A stretch of 64,000 nt of DNA, from assembly GCA_963580285.1 (NCBI GenBank), contig OY757013.1, forward strand, positions 132,615,027 through 132,679,026. The letters are read 5' to 3'. Position numbers and translations under genes: made by a program. The notes under the pieces were generated by a model. It ran no database searches. It saw nothing but the letters and a program-made list of their open reading frames with translations, and was not told where the DNA came from. The DNA comes from Lucinisca nassula (Eukaryota; Mollusca; Bivalvia; Lucinida; Lucinidae). Positions 18,628 to 29,680 of the stretch are shown here, piece by piece; the first letter of the stretch is position 1, and each line of letters starts with the position of its first letter.

Positions 18628-19349
18628 TACGAAAACGCGCCTATAATAGTGACCCACTTGAACCCCACCTTTATACAGTAAAACTGGGGTTTACAGGGGT
18701 AAAAAGGCCCCCGCCAATAGGGGCTTGAAGAAATATATGGGCTGCATGAAGCTTCCACGCAGAGCTGAATCCGGCCCGCACACTAGTACTGGTAAACCAC
18801 TTAGAGGATCTAAGCCTGTCCAGGAACCGCGGTTGAGGCGGACCGTCCAAGCTAATAAACCCTATTGGTTTCATTGGGCGACAGGGCTTGAGATGGCATT
18901 TCATCTCAATGTCGGGTAAAAGTCCCACAAAATTGGAAGCAACGTCTCCAAAATGACCTTTGCAGTGTTGACGGGGACGTTAAACCTCAAATCAAACAAA
19001 ACAAACAAAACCGGGGTAAACCTTATTTCTCTTATTTCCCATGTAAAATGCATATTGTGGGTACTCGTTAGAACCGCCTTAATAAGGCGGTTCTAACGAG
19101 TACCAATAATCTACCCACAATATTCATCGAGGCGGTTCTAATGAGTACCCACAATCTATATTCATCGAGGCGGTTCTAACGAGTACCCCTAATCTATATT
19201 CATCGAGGCGGTTCTAACGAGTACCCATAATCTATATTTTGGAGCAGAAATAAGAAAAATATCACATTTTTTTATTCTTAAAATTTTCATTTTTTTTTTT
19301 TTTTTGCGGTAAAATTTTCAATGTATTTGCATAGGCGTGTTCTTGTAAT
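18628..19349. repeat. Hairpin MITE M1 copy hosting a SINE and with amplified arms
   Basis: Ends are GAAAACGCGCCTATA and TTGCATAGGCGTGTTCTTGTAATG. A SINE A copy interrupts the left side. To the right of the palindrome (about 19058-19105) a half-arm, TCATCGAGGCGGTTCTAACG plus GAGTACC, is repeated three more times with a period of about 37 bp up to 19240. Confidence 0.8.
18706..19007 (+). mobile_element. SINE A copy 3 inside a hairpin MITE
   Basis: It starts GGCCCCCGCCAATAGGGGCTTG and ends with CAAA repeats. The target word GGGGTAAA stands on both sides (about 18698-18705 and 19013-19020), a likely 8-bp duplication. The host MITE sequence resumes directly after. Confidence 0.75.
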
Positions 19350-19512
19350 GGATTAAATATTGCTACAAAGTCTTTAAATGGGCACTGGTAAATCTGTTCT
19401 ATTAAAAAATCGAATTAGCAAAAATCATGACGTTTTTGTGCATTTAGTCACTACCTATGATTTGACCACACTTTACACTACATTGCCCCAAGGTCTCACG
19501 GAAAGGAATAAA
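19350..19512. other. Unremarkable spacer
   Basis: No feature was recognised before the ribozyme array begins. Confidence 0.5.
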
Positions 19513-19573
19513 GAAATAAAAATCAAAAATGAGTTCCTTTAAGAGGAATGAAGACATTCATAAGAAAGAAGAT

Positions 19574-19619
19574 GGGTCATACTACGTAGTTTCGGCTAAT
19601 AAGGCCTCATCAGTGACCC
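19574..19619 (-). ncRNA. Hammerhead ribozyme, array unit 1
   Basis: Read on the minus strand: GGGTCA, CTGATGA, stem II GGC-CTTATTA-GCC, GAAA, CTACGTAGT, A (cleavage), TGACCC. Stem I pairs perfectly over 6 bp. Confidence 0.92.
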
Positions 19620-19956
19620 TGTAATGATCCGGCAAAGAAAGCCAGAGGAAACATACTGCAATTTTGCGAATTTCGAATAGGCAGTCGATACAAAGACTTA
19701 TATAAATCAAAATGGGGTCCAAATAATTAAAAACCTGTCTAGAATATGAGTCTAAACCAATAATTTATTTCTGATTTCTCAGAATATTTACGCTGATCTC
19801 AAAGGACCAAAAGTAAAATAGGAACTGCACTATGGTTGATTTTCGGGGAGACGTTTTACGGCCGCCACACGGCACAACTCCAGCTGCAGTTAAGGCAAAT
19901 AAAAATCAAAAATGAGTTCCTTTAAGAGCAATGAAAATATTCATAAGAAAGAAGAT

Positions 19957-20002
19957 GGGTCATACTACGTAGTTTCGGCTAATAAAGCCTCATCAGTGAC
20001 CC
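19957..20002 (-). ncRNA. Hammerhead ribozyme, array unit 2
   Basis: It has the same core as unit 1. The stem II loop has TTTATTA instead of CTTATTA, and pairing is unaffected. Confidence 0.92.
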
Positions 20003-20339
20003 TGTAATGATCCGGCAAAGAAAGCCAGAAGAAACATACTGCAATTTTGCGAATTTCGAATAGGCAGTCGATACAAAGACTTATATAAATCAAAATGGGG
20101 TCCAAATAATTAAAAACCTGTCCAGAATATGAGTCTAAACCAATAATTTATTTCTGATTTCTCAGAATATTTACGCTGATCTCAAAGGACCAAAAGTAAA
20201 ATAGAAACTGCACTATGGTTGATTTTCGGGGAGACGTTTTACGGCCGCCACACGGCACAACTCCAGCTGCAGTTAAGGCAAATAAAAATCAAAAATGAGT
20301 TCCTTTAAGAGCAATAAAAACATTCATAAGAAAGAAGAT

Positions 20340-20385
20340 GGGTCATACTACGTAGTTTCGGCTAATAAGGCCTCATCAGTGACCC
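20340..20385 (-). ncRNA. Hammerhead ribozyme, array unit 3
   Basis: All core bases and stems are identical to unit 1. Confidence 0.92.
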
Positions 20386-20722
20386 TGTAATGATCCGGCA
20401 AAGAAAGCCAGAGGAAACATACTGCAATTTTGCGAATTTCGAATAGGCAGTCGATACAAAGACTTATATAAATCAAAATGGGGTCCAAATAATTAAAAAC
20501 CTGTCCAGAATATGAGTCTAAACCAATAATTTATTTCTGATTTCTCAGAATATTTACGCTGATCTCAAAGGACCAAAAGTAAAATAGAAACTGCACTATG
20601 GTTGATTTTCGGGGAGACGTTTTGCGGCCGCCACACGGCACAACTCCAGCTGCAGTTAAGGCAAATAAAAATCAAAAATGAGTTCCTTTAAGAGCAATGA
20701 AAACATTCATAAGCAAGAAGAT

Positions 20723-20768
20723 GGGTCATACTACGTAGTTTCGGCTAATAAAGCCTCATCAGTGACCC
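20723..20768 (-). ncRNA. Hammerhead ribozyme, array unit 4
   Basis: Core and stems are intact with the TTTATTA loop, although flanking unit sequence is the most diverged of the four. Confidence 0.92.
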
Positions 20769-21340
20769 TGTAATGATCCGGCAAAGAAAGCCAGAGGAAA
20801 CACACTGCAATTTTGCGAATTTCGAATAGGCAGTCGATACAAAGACTTATATAAATCAAAATGGTGTCCAAATAATTAAAAACCTGTCCAGAATATGAGT
20901 CTAAACCAATAATTTATTTCTGTTTTCTCAGAATATTCACGCTTATCTCAAAGGACCAAATTAAAGTAAAATAGAAACCGCACTATGGTTGATGTACGGG
21001 GAGACGTTTCGCGGCCGCCACACGGCACAACACCAGAAAAACGTAATGAACATGATAATGAAGATTCTCTCTATCTTGCATTTAATATAAAAATGATTTT
21101 TTTTTCACTTCCAAAGAGCATTATGGTCATGTTAAAAAGTGTGTAAAGCCCTCAACTTTCTACATGACAATATTTATATAAGAATTAGTTATTTTAGACA
21201 AATTTTCGGGATTTTGATGGGTACGAATTGTCCACCTTGTGGCTGATTTGTTTCTGTTCTTTAAGTAAAGATTAATCGGATCTTCTTATAATTTACAAAT
21301 AAGTAAGTCAGGGGTAATAGATCGGATGAGTTCGGGACCA

Positions 21341-21680
21341 CGCCCATCGGGGCTTGAAGAAATAGAATGGGCTGTGTGATGCTTCCACGCAGATCTAAAA
21401 CGGACCACCCTTGAGTACTGGTAAACCGCTTGGAGGTTTTAGGAAAGGCGGTGCGAGGCGGACAGTCCATGCATATAAACCCTATTGGTTTTATTAGACG
21501 GCAGTGCGAGGCAGACCGTCCATGCTAATAAACCTTATTGGTTTCATAGGGCGATAGGGCTCGAGAAGTCATTTCATTTCATTGTCTGGTAAAATTAAAA
21601 AAAAAAATTGGAAGCAACGTCTCCAAAATGACCTATATAGTGTTGACGGTGACGTTAAACTTCAAATCAAAAACAAAATC
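21341..21680 (+). mobile_element. SINE A copy 4
   Basis: It starts CGCCCATCGGGGCTTGAAG and ends GACGTTAAACTTCAAATC. The middle block (GGCGGTGCGAGGCGGAC...) is partly duplicated at about 21455-21520. Confidence 0.75.
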
Positions 21681-22163
21681 GGATGAGTTCGAAAACTGGT
21701 GCGGTCGGCTTATTTTTCATTTAGTTACGTCCCTTTGATTGCAGAAAATGCCTATTTTTGACCGTGTCATCACCATAGCCCCTTCATTTTATCGGATCTT
21801 CTTGACACCTACATATAAGCGAGTCAGGGATAAAAGCTTCGATGATTTCGAAAACCAAGAGGTCGGCATTTTTATCATAGAGAAACATCCCTTTGTTTGC
21901 AGAAGATGCTGTCATCACCGTAGCCCTTCAGTTTTGATTTCGGATCTTATTGAAACTTTCATCCAAGTTAGTCAGAGATAAAAGCTCGAATCGGTTCGAA
22001 AACTGGTGAGGTAGGCATATTTATCATAGAGTTACGTTACTTTGATTGCGGAAAATGCCTTTTTGTGACCTTGTCATCCCAATAGCTCATTCATGCTTAA
22101 TCGGATCTTCTTTAAACTTACGTGCCAATAAATCATGGATGAAAGCTATGATGAGTTCGAAAC

Positions 22164-22443
22164 ATTACGCAAACATGCCTATACAAATACATTGCCACAT
22201 TTACCGCCGAAAAAATGAAAATTTTATGATGAAAAATTGTGATATTTTTCTTATTTCTGCTCAAAATATAGATTGTGGACACTCGTTAGAACCGCCTCAT
22301 CGAGGCGGTTCTAACAAGTACCTACAATCTATATTTCAGAGCAGAAATAAGAAAAATAAGGTATACCCCCGGAAACCCCAGTTTTACTATATAAAAGTGG
22401 GGTTCAAGGGGGTCAAAATTATATAGGCGTGTTTTCGTGATGA
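22164..22443. repeat. Hairpin MITE M1 copy (GCCTATA-ended)
   Basis: Complete copy: CATTACGCAAACATGCCTATA at the left and ATAGGCGTGTTTTCGTGATG at the right are terminal inverted repeats. The palindrome lies at about 22265-22340. Confidence 0.85.
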
Positions 22444-22659
22444 ACTGATTAGGTCGGACTAGTCGTGATAGGATTACATGCCCTTGATTGCAACAAATGC
22501 CCTTTTTACCTTTATGTCACCATAGCCCCTTCTGTTTTCATCGTTTCATATTTTTAAATTATGGATATAAATTCGAATGAGTTCAAAAACCGGTGAGGTC
22601 GGCCTATTTATCATATAATTAAATTTATTTTGGCTTGCAGAAAATGCCTATTTTCGACC

Positions 22660-23110
22660 TTGTCAAAATGGAATTGGAGGCAATGATCAGGAATCGATAA
22701 AATCAACCCACAGCTCCCATCAGAGACACCAAAGGGAAAGAAACACAAACATGAAACAACATACCCTAGTGGAAACATCAATAGCGGAAAGCAAAAAGGA
22801 CAGTTACTTTCCCACAAAATGGACAATCCAAATAGGCTATCCGAAATAACATAATATAAGCGACACAAACACACAAAGACAAACCATAACAAAAATAAAC
22901 CGCGACAGAAGAACCGCCTTGGAACGGTCAGTGGAAACGAATTCCACTGGGGGACTTCAATCGATTTTACGTTGCCACAATCCTCGCCCTTACTTCCGTC
23001 GCGATTTAGACAAATAATTTGCATGAAGGCCTCCTAACTCATCAGTGCAACAGCTCCGTGAACACAAATAATCAAACAACCACAGAGATGAAACAACGGT
23101 GAGGACACTG
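22660..23110 (-). mobile_element. 5'-truncated Penelope-like 3' end
   Basis: It matches the terminal part of the Penelope-like copy at 38705-39250: CAATGATCAGGAATCGATA, CAGAGACACCAAAGGGAAAG, AGAACCGCCTTGGAACGGTC and so on. The long minus frame at 22611-23024 is part of this repeat and is not a host gene. Confidence 0.7.
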
Positions 23111-23379
23111 TAGCCCCTCCGGTTTTTATATTGGATCACTTGAAACGTACATATAAATCAAGGATAAAGGTCGAATGAGCTCAAAAACTAGCAATGCCGG
23201 CTTATTAATCGGAGAGTTATGCCCCGTTCTTTGCTGAAAATGCCGCTTTTGGACCGTGTCACCACCGTAATACCTTCAACTCGGACCTTCTTGAAACTTG
23301 CATATAAGCAGGTTGGGGATAAGACCTTGGATGAGTTCAAACTTAGGAGGTGGGCCAGTCTTTCTGAGAATTAGAGAGA

Positions 23380-23945
23380 ATCATATTTTATGTAATGTTG
23401 GTTTGTGCCTGTTGCTCTGTCTCTGGTTCGGCCCATCGGAGTCTAACTGTTTGTTTTCTTTTGCTCTAGCATTTCAGTGGTTTATTACTGTCGAGTCCTC
23501 ACCGTCCTCATCTCTGTGGTTGATTGATTTTTGTGTTCACGGAGATATTGCACTAATGCGTTAGGAGGCCTTCATGCGGACTGAACAAGTAATTTGTCTA
23601 AATCGCGACGGAAGTAAGGGCCAGGAATGTGGCCACGTAAAATCGATTTAAGCACCCCCCCCCCCACACACACACACACGCAGAGGAATTCGTTTCACTG
23701 GCCGTTCCAAGGCGGTTCTTCTGTCGTGGTTTATTTTTGTTGTGGCTTGTCTTTGAGTGTGTGTAGCGTTTATATTATCTTTCTTTGGATAGTCATTTGG
23801 CCATTATGTGGGAAAGTAACTGTCCTTTTGGCTTTCCGCTAGTGATGTTTCCATTAGGGTCTTGTTGTTTCATGTTTGTGTATCTTTCCCTGGGTGTCTC
23901 TGATGGGAGCTCGCAGTTAATTGTATCGAATTCTGATCATTTCCT
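23380..23945 (+). mobile_element. 5'-truncated Penelope-like 3' end, opposite orientation
   Basis: This is the same family as 22660-23110 read on the plus strand, ending TTCACTTTTATTTTTCAT. It has a C-run and (CA)n at 23647-23680. Confidence 0.7.
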
Positions 23946-24159
23946 TCACTTTTATTTTTCATAGAGTTATGACTCTTTGTTTACTGAAACTGACATATAT
24001 GTGAGTTGGGGACAAAATCTTGAATGAGGTCGAAATCTCACAATGTTGGCATTTTACTCGTAGTGTCATGTCCCCTTTTTGATGCAAATGCCTATTTGGA
24101 CCTTTTCATCACCATAAGTCCTTTAGTTTTGATCGGATCTTCCTGAATCTAACAAAGTA

Positions 24160-25095
24160 GAAGTAAAACAAAGATCAGGAATCGATACAATTAACTTACT
24201 CCACCCTTCAAAGACACCAACGGGAAAGAAACACAAACATGAAGCGACCAGACCATAATGGAAACCTAACAAAGGATGGTCATAAGGACAGTTACTTTCC
24301 CAAAAAATGGCCAAATGACATCGAAAAAATTAAAAAGACACAAGTGATACACACAGTTAGTAGTAATAAACAACAACATAAATAAACCGCCACAGAAGAA
24401 CCGCCTTGGAACGGTCAGTGGAAAAAATTCCACTGGAGGGCTTAAATCGATTTTACATGGCCATAATCCTCGCCCTTACCTCTGATGCGGTATACACTAA
24501 TTTTGTTTAGTCCGCATGAAGGCTTCCTAACTCATCAGTGTAACATCCCCGAAAACATACAAATAAAAAACTACAGAGATGAAACAAGGTTGAGGACTCG
24601 ACAGCACACAACAACAGAATTGCTGGAGCAAAAGAAAACCAAAAGTTAGACTCCGAGGGGCCCGACCAAAGACGGAGCATCAGGCGCCAACCAACATAAA
24701 GAATACTAAAATAAAATAAAATTCCATTTATGTTTTTACGCTGGAACCGTCATATAATCTTAAGCCCGACCCACCGGTGTGCAATCAAAGAGAGAAGCAA
24801 AGTTGCCAACCGTGATTGTGTTAACCACCATGCATGCAGTCTGTTTTATAATATTGATGTTGTACCCAATCTTTATATATCGACGAACGATTTTACGAAA
24901 TTGGGTACTAAAGTCATTACAGGCATGTATTTTTCTAAATTAATATACTAGGTCACCATAGAATTCGGGTTCCGATAGGACTTGTAGCAGAAGTGTTTTA
25001 AGTCCAACATTGAATTTTGAAACCAAATCAGAATGACGTCTATAAAACTTAGAAAAGGCTTTACGTAGTTTATGATACCGATACCCCTGATTAAA
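24160..25095 (-). pseudogene. Penelope-like element, 3' third
   Basis: 3' non-coding sequence (24160-24690) is followed at higher coordinates by sequence matching the region just downstream of the RT domain in the copies at 29757 and 38705 (24730-25095: ACGCTGGAACCGTCATA, GTTGTACCCAATC, GACGTCTATAAAACTT). Reading is minus and frames are broken. It shows that the 3' UTR-like repeat and the RT-bearing sequence belong to one element. Confidence 0.65.
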
Positions 25096-25260
25096 AAACA
25101 GGTTGGGTAATGAAATTTGGATAAGCCCGAAAACTGGTAATGTTGGCCTATTGCTCAGTTATGTCCCCTTGATTGTTAAATTGCCTGTTTTGACCTCGCC
25201 ATCAGCTTAAGTCTTTTAGTAACGATTGGCACTTCCTGAAGCGTTGAACCTGTTAGCTCA

Positions 25261-26009
25261 GGCGAGCGATATAGGACCCTAGAATAGTACTCGTCACTTT
25301 GACAATATGTCTTTCGAGATGTTAATGTGAAAAAATATCCTTCTTAAGCTGCCACCTCCACGATTGGTCGAGTGCCAAATGGCATCATATTTTATTTATG
25401 AAGTATTCCAAATCATATTATGCAAGGTTAGTGTTGATTTACTACTATTTTAAAATCTCTTTAACACGTTTTTTTTTTGCATTAAGGCTATCAGTGCTAG
25501 CACACATTCAGTGACAAGACTATGCCTCTAAACATTAATCAATTTTAATTTGATGGAAAACTGAATGAGAATGCTGACAATACGCTAGTGATTAAATCTG
25601 CAGTTTTGCGTGTATGGGTGTTTTAATCAGTTTTCAACATGAAATGGTGCAAGTGGCCGGATCAAAAACGGAATCTTTTCCCACAGCAATATTGCAACGC
25701 ATTTCCAGATAATTATCTCTTTGAAGAGAACTGGTCCATAAATAAATAATATACCGATTCTGAATAGTGTACATACGTAGGGCAGACCTGTCTGTTTTCC
25801 CATCGGAGTTCTAGACCTAAAGATTAAATTATTATAATTTATTTTTATTGACAATCTGTGATAGCTTTTAATACTGTCGAATACCAGCCTACGGTTTTCG
25901 CCCGTCATTCTTAGCAACACCCGCTCAAACAAATGGAAGAATGACGAGTCGGATCGCTTGCTGGACTTAAAAGCAATGGACACGATTCAAATCGTTGGAG
26001 GTTTTGTAC
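25261..26009. other. No supported gene
   Basis: A 118-codon minus frame (25627-25983) has no recognised motif. AT-rich sequence with one T-run lies at 25470-25480. Confidence 0.4.
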
Positions 26010-26012
26010 AGA

Positions 26013-26296
26013 TCACAAAAACACGCCTATATAATTTTGAACCCCTTGAACGCCATTTTTATATTGTAAAATTGGGGTTTCCGTGGGTATACCTTATTTT
26101 TCTTATTTCTGCTCTAAAATATAGATTGTGGGTACTCGTTAGAACCGCCTCGATCAGCGAGGCGGTTCTAACGAGTGCCCACAATATATCTTTTGAGCAG
26201 AAATAAGAAAAATATCACAATTTTTCATCATAGAATTTTCATTTTTCGGCGATAAAGGTGGCAATGTATTTGTATAGGCGTATTTGCTTAATGAAC
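26013..26296. repeat. Hairpin MITE M1 copy (GCCTATA-ended)
   Basis: AAAACACGCCTATATAATTT at the left and TTGTATAGGCGTATTTGC at the right bracket a long hairpin at about 26093-26218. The arms include TTTTTCTTATTTCTGCTC and its complement. Confidence 0.85.
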
Positions 26297-26689
26297 CTAT
26301 TCTCGGTAAAGATGTAAAACATACAGATATACAAGAAACGATGTAAAGGCAAATTATGTGCCACCCACTACGCTATCTGTGGACTTTTTCCGTTGGAAGG
26401 TATTGGGAAAACGAAATGTGAATACCAGTCTTTTCTCAACTGAAAGCGCGTGCGAAAAGGCCCTAAACGTGGACTTCGACCGATTTTTCCAACCAGTTCT
26501 GAAAAGCCTGTGAACGCTGCATAAATCAGGGGTCGATGGTTCGATTCCTGGTTTCTTCAGATTTTAAGGTCAGTCTTTAAACCAAGGTTCTCCATGCCAC
26601 CTTAGTTGTTGGTGAGATTTAAAACAATGAATACCAGAACTTACCTTATTAGTTCAATATTTGTCAGTTGTTACATAAACAAAGACGGC
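26297..26689. other. Unrecognised spacer before the duplication
   Basis: No gene or shared repeat was found. Confidence 0.4.
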
Positions 26690-27060
26690 GGAATCAAGGG
26701 CAACGGTTGCGGCCGCGTAAAATCGAATTAAGCCCCCCCCCCCCCCCACACACACACACAACACACACCCACAGTGACATTATCATTGACCGTCACAAGG
26801 CGGGTTCGTCTGTCGCGGTTAATTTTTGTAATGATTTATCTTTGATTGTGTGTATTGCTTATAATTTTTTGTTTTGGATAGCCAATTGGCCATTTTGTGG
26901 GAAAGTAACTGTCCTTTTGGCTGTCAGCTATTGATGTTTCCATTAGGGTATTGTTGTTTCATGTTTGTGTATCTTTCCATCTGGTGTCTCTGATGGGAGA
27001 TGTGGGTTAATTGTATAGATTTCTGATCATTTCCTTCACTTCTATTTTTCATAAAGGCAA
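26690..27060 (+). mobile_element. Penelope-like 3' end with C-run and A-rich tail
   Basis: It begins near a C-run and CA repeat (26732-26768) and ends TTCACTTCTATTTTTCATAA before an A-rich run at 27059-27090. It is the unit-1 counterpart of 35215-35455. Confidence 0.7.
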
Positions 27061-27471
27061 AAAAAAAAAAATAAAAAAAATAAAATAAAACAATGAATAA
27101 GCCACGCTGTTCATAAGGTTGATAATGACCATTTTGACAACCAAGGGGACGTAACTCTACTATAATTGGTCCGATCTTATCCATATTTGAAACTTTGTTC
27201 AAGATTTTATGCATGCCAAAAGTATCTGAAAGTTTTATGAAGATTCAACAAAAAATGAAGATCTCTGCTTTCTCCAACAGACGACATACGACGGACGACG
27301 ACGGCTGCCATCCTATAGCTCACACGGAGTCTTCGACTCAGGTGAACGAAAAATACGATCGACGCAAAAAGGAAATAATCTGCAACAGACAACCAATCCG
27401 TTTTGGTTAGGAAGGTGGAATATTTGTGCTTAAACACGAAAGAATAGTCCCTTAGCCTTCTCCTATTTATC

Positions 27472-27749
27472 CATTACGATAACACATCCGAGTGATATAG
27501 TGCATTTTTTCATACCTCAAAAAGGTAATTTTTCTGATGAAAATTTGTAATATTTTTCTTATTTATACTCAGAACATAGGTTTTGGGTGCTCGTTAGAAC
27601 CACCTCATTGAGGCGGTTCTAACGAGTACCCACAACCTATGTCTTGGAGAAGAAATGCGGCAAATAATGTTTACCCCCGTAAACCCCATTTTTTCTATAT
27701 AAAGTGGGGTTTAGGGGGTCTTTATTTCACGGATTTGTTCACGTGATGT
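27472..27749. repeat. Hairpin MITE M1 copy
   Basis: CATTACGATAACACATCCG on the left and CGGATTTGTTCACGTGATG on the right. The central hairpin is at about 27565-27645. Confidence 0.85.
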
Positions 27750-27794
27750 TCCTTCAAATGCCAAAGCGCAGCCAACTAGAATTGTTACACGTAT

Positions 27795-28082
27795 GCCATA
27801 ACGAAAACATGCCTATTCAAATATATTGAAAAATTTTCCACCAAAAAACGAAATATTTCATTAAAAAAAAATCAAGACATTTTTCGTATTACAACTCAAA
27901 AACATAGATTGTGTGTACTTGTTAGAACCGCCTTGCCAAGGCGGTTCTAACGAGTACCCAGAACCTATGTTTTTGAGCAGAAATTTAAAAAGATAATGTA
28001 TACTCTGTAAACCTCAAGTTTTTTATATAAAATTTGGGTTTAAGAGGGTCAGATTACACAGGCATGTTTTTGTGTGATGTGT
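27795..28082. repeat. Hairpin MITE M1 copy
   Basis: ATAACGAAAACATGCCTATT on the left and CAGGCATGTTTTTGTG on the right. The palindrome is at about 27893-27985 with loop GCCTTGCCAAGGC. Confidence 0.8.
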
Positions 28083-28122
28083 TCCAACACAAAGCTACCT
28101 CCATGTGTCTCCTGCATGTCTG

Positions 28123-28430
28123 CCGGTCCCCGCCCATCGGGGCTTGGAGAAACAGATTTGGTTGCATGATGCTTCCGCGCAGGCCTGAAACTTATTGCAC
28201 ATGAGTACTGGTTAACCGGTTAGAAAGACAAAGCCTGCCTAGGCAAAGTGGTGCGAGTCAGACCGTCTAGTGCATGTAAGCCCTATTGGCTTCATTGGGC
28301 GGCAGGGCTTGAGATGTCATTTCATCTCAGTGTTGGGTAAAAGTCCGACAAAATTGGACGCAACTTCTCCAAATGACCTATATAGTGTAGACGGTGACGT
28401 TTAACCTTGAATCAAACAAACAAACAAATT
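28123..28430 (+). mobile_element. SINE A copy 5
   Basis: CCCCGCCCATCGGGGCTTGG start and CAAA tail. At 28210-28240 it retains the uninterrupted word AACCGGTTAGAAAGAC, which is the empty site of an insertion present in unit 2 at 36795-36918. Confidence 0.8.
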
Positions 28431-28439
28431 AAGAGTAAC

Positions 28440-28700
28440 CTTGTGTCCATACCATAGGGGTTAGGGGAAACAGACCGGGCTGAATGTTGTTTCCGCGTTA
28501 GGCTTTGAGCATTGGTAAACCGTTTAGGTCTGTTCCTGCCCAGGACAAGATGTGTTTGTCGGACCGTTCCTTAAACCATAGCGGTTTCTTTGGGCGGTAA
28601 GGCTTGGTGTGTCAGTTCGTCTCGGTGTCGGGTAAGAGTCCAACAAAGTCGCAAGCAACGTGTTGATAGGGGCGTTAAGCCTCAGCACAAACATACGAAA
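28440..28700 (+). mobile_element. Diverged SINE A relative
   Basis: TTGAGCATTGGTAAACCGTTTA, CTGCCCAGGACAAG, TCTCGGTGTCGGGTAAGAG and GTGTTGATAGGGGCGTTAA follow the SINE A order with many substitutions. Confidence 0.65.
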
Positions 28701-28715
28701 CCTTGTGGGAATGTC

Positions 28716-29005
28716 ATCACGTGAACAAGTCCGTGAAATGAACACCCAACTAAACCCATTTTTATATAGAGAAAACAGGGGTTTACGGGGGTATACATTT
28801 TTTTCTTATTTTTGCTCCATGACATAGGTTGTGGATACTAGTTAGAACCGCCTCAATGAGGCGGTTCTTACTAGCACCCACAACCTATGTTTGCCATATA
28901 AATAATAAAAATACCAGGATTTTTCATCAGAAAAGTAGCAATTTTGGAGATGTAAAAAATTAACTTTGTCGCACGGATTTGTTTTCGTAACGTGTACCAA
29001 CGACC
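28716..29005. repeat. Hairpin MITE M1 copy
   Basis: CATCACGTGAACAAGTCCGTG at the left and CACGGATTTGTTTTCGTAACG at the right. The hairpin is at about 28825-28895. Confidence 0.8.
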
Positions 29006-29599
29006 CTATTATTATTTGCTAGACTCTGTCTGGATCAGATGCAGAGATCTCCAATCTATTAAATGGTTTGGATTTTTAAATAGAGCAATTGATTGTCGCC
29101 TTAAAAAGGAAATGCCACATGAGCACTTTTATCTCGCCAGTCTATTCTCTTGAACTCGAATTAATCATCAAAATTAAACAGTAAGCGGAAGAGCAAAACA
29201 GACATGGCGATTCAGTGTACAGTGGTAAATTGAAATTAAAATGATTCCTTAGGATATTTTCTGGGTTATTTTCTGATTTTTCGGCCATTTCTAGATCCCT
29301 TTACATACATGTCCAAGAGAAATGGCAAAAAGGCATGTCAAATCAGCATCCATGGGAGATATAAACGATTTCGTTATTTTCTGAATTTGGCTTCATGACC
29401 CTTTCAAGATATCCAGTGACAAACCCATGCGAAATTGCAACAAATCTCGTCTGTTCTGTAAATGGCGGGAATCAAATGCTTCGGCAACTTATTGTCCGTG
29501 TTTGGCTCTACGACTTTTTCAAACGAATTTGAGTCACGACTCTAAGCAAAATAACAAAGTAATAATAAATAAAAAAATAAAGTTACATGAAATGAAATT

Positions 29600-29600
29600 A

Positions 29601-29637
<37 letters not shown>

Positions 29638-29680
29638 CAAATGATAGTTACACTAAAATAATAATAATGATAATAATAAA
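29600..29680. repeat. AAT microsatellite
   Basis: (AAT)n at about 29600-29634, with a related patch to 29680. The unit-2 counterpart is at 38556-38635. Confidence 0.85.

Larger units (their letters stand above)
19513..21035 (-). mobile_element. Tandem array of four 383-bp hammerhead (retrozyme-like) units
   Basis: The marker word ACTACGTAG occurs at 19581, 19964, 20347 and 20730, an exact 383-bp period three times. Units run from AAATAAAAATCAAAAATGAG to GCACAACTCCAGCTGCAG; the last is slightly truncated and carries small indels. Each holds a complete minus-strand hammerhead. There is no coding capacity. The segment GGCGGCCGTAAAACGTC is shared with the hammerhead unit inside the Penelope-like copies, linking the array to Penelope-type terminal repeats. 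Transcription through the array would allow self-cleavage into 383-nt monomers, as described for metazoan retrozymes. Confidence 0.92.
21190..25260. repeat. Degenerate satellite tract, about 155-bp period, broken by insertions
   Basis: Words such as GAAAATGCCTATTTT, CATCACCATAGCCCCTTC, ATCGGATCTTCTTGAAAC and GATGAGTTCGAAAACTGGTG recur at about 21690-22170, 22440-22680, 23100-23370, 23960-24160 and 25100-25260. The spacing is near 155 bp where uninterrupted. Penelope-like 3' ends, a SINE and a MITE have split the tract. No genuine gene was found in it. Confidence 0.7.

Noticed and set aside
22611..23024. 137-codon minus frame and its relatives at 24123, 26924, 29943 and 38520
   Set aside because: They lie in the repeated Penelope-like 3' end and the frame is not kept between copies.
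24525..24560. ACTGATGAG on the minus strand in Penelope-like 3' ends
   Set aside because: The downstream sequence lacks GAAAC and pairing stems; other copies have CTAATGCG at the same place.
25627..25983. 118-codon minus frame as a gene
   Set aside because: No recognisable motif or neighbouring exon signals; AT-rich chance frame is the simpler reading.
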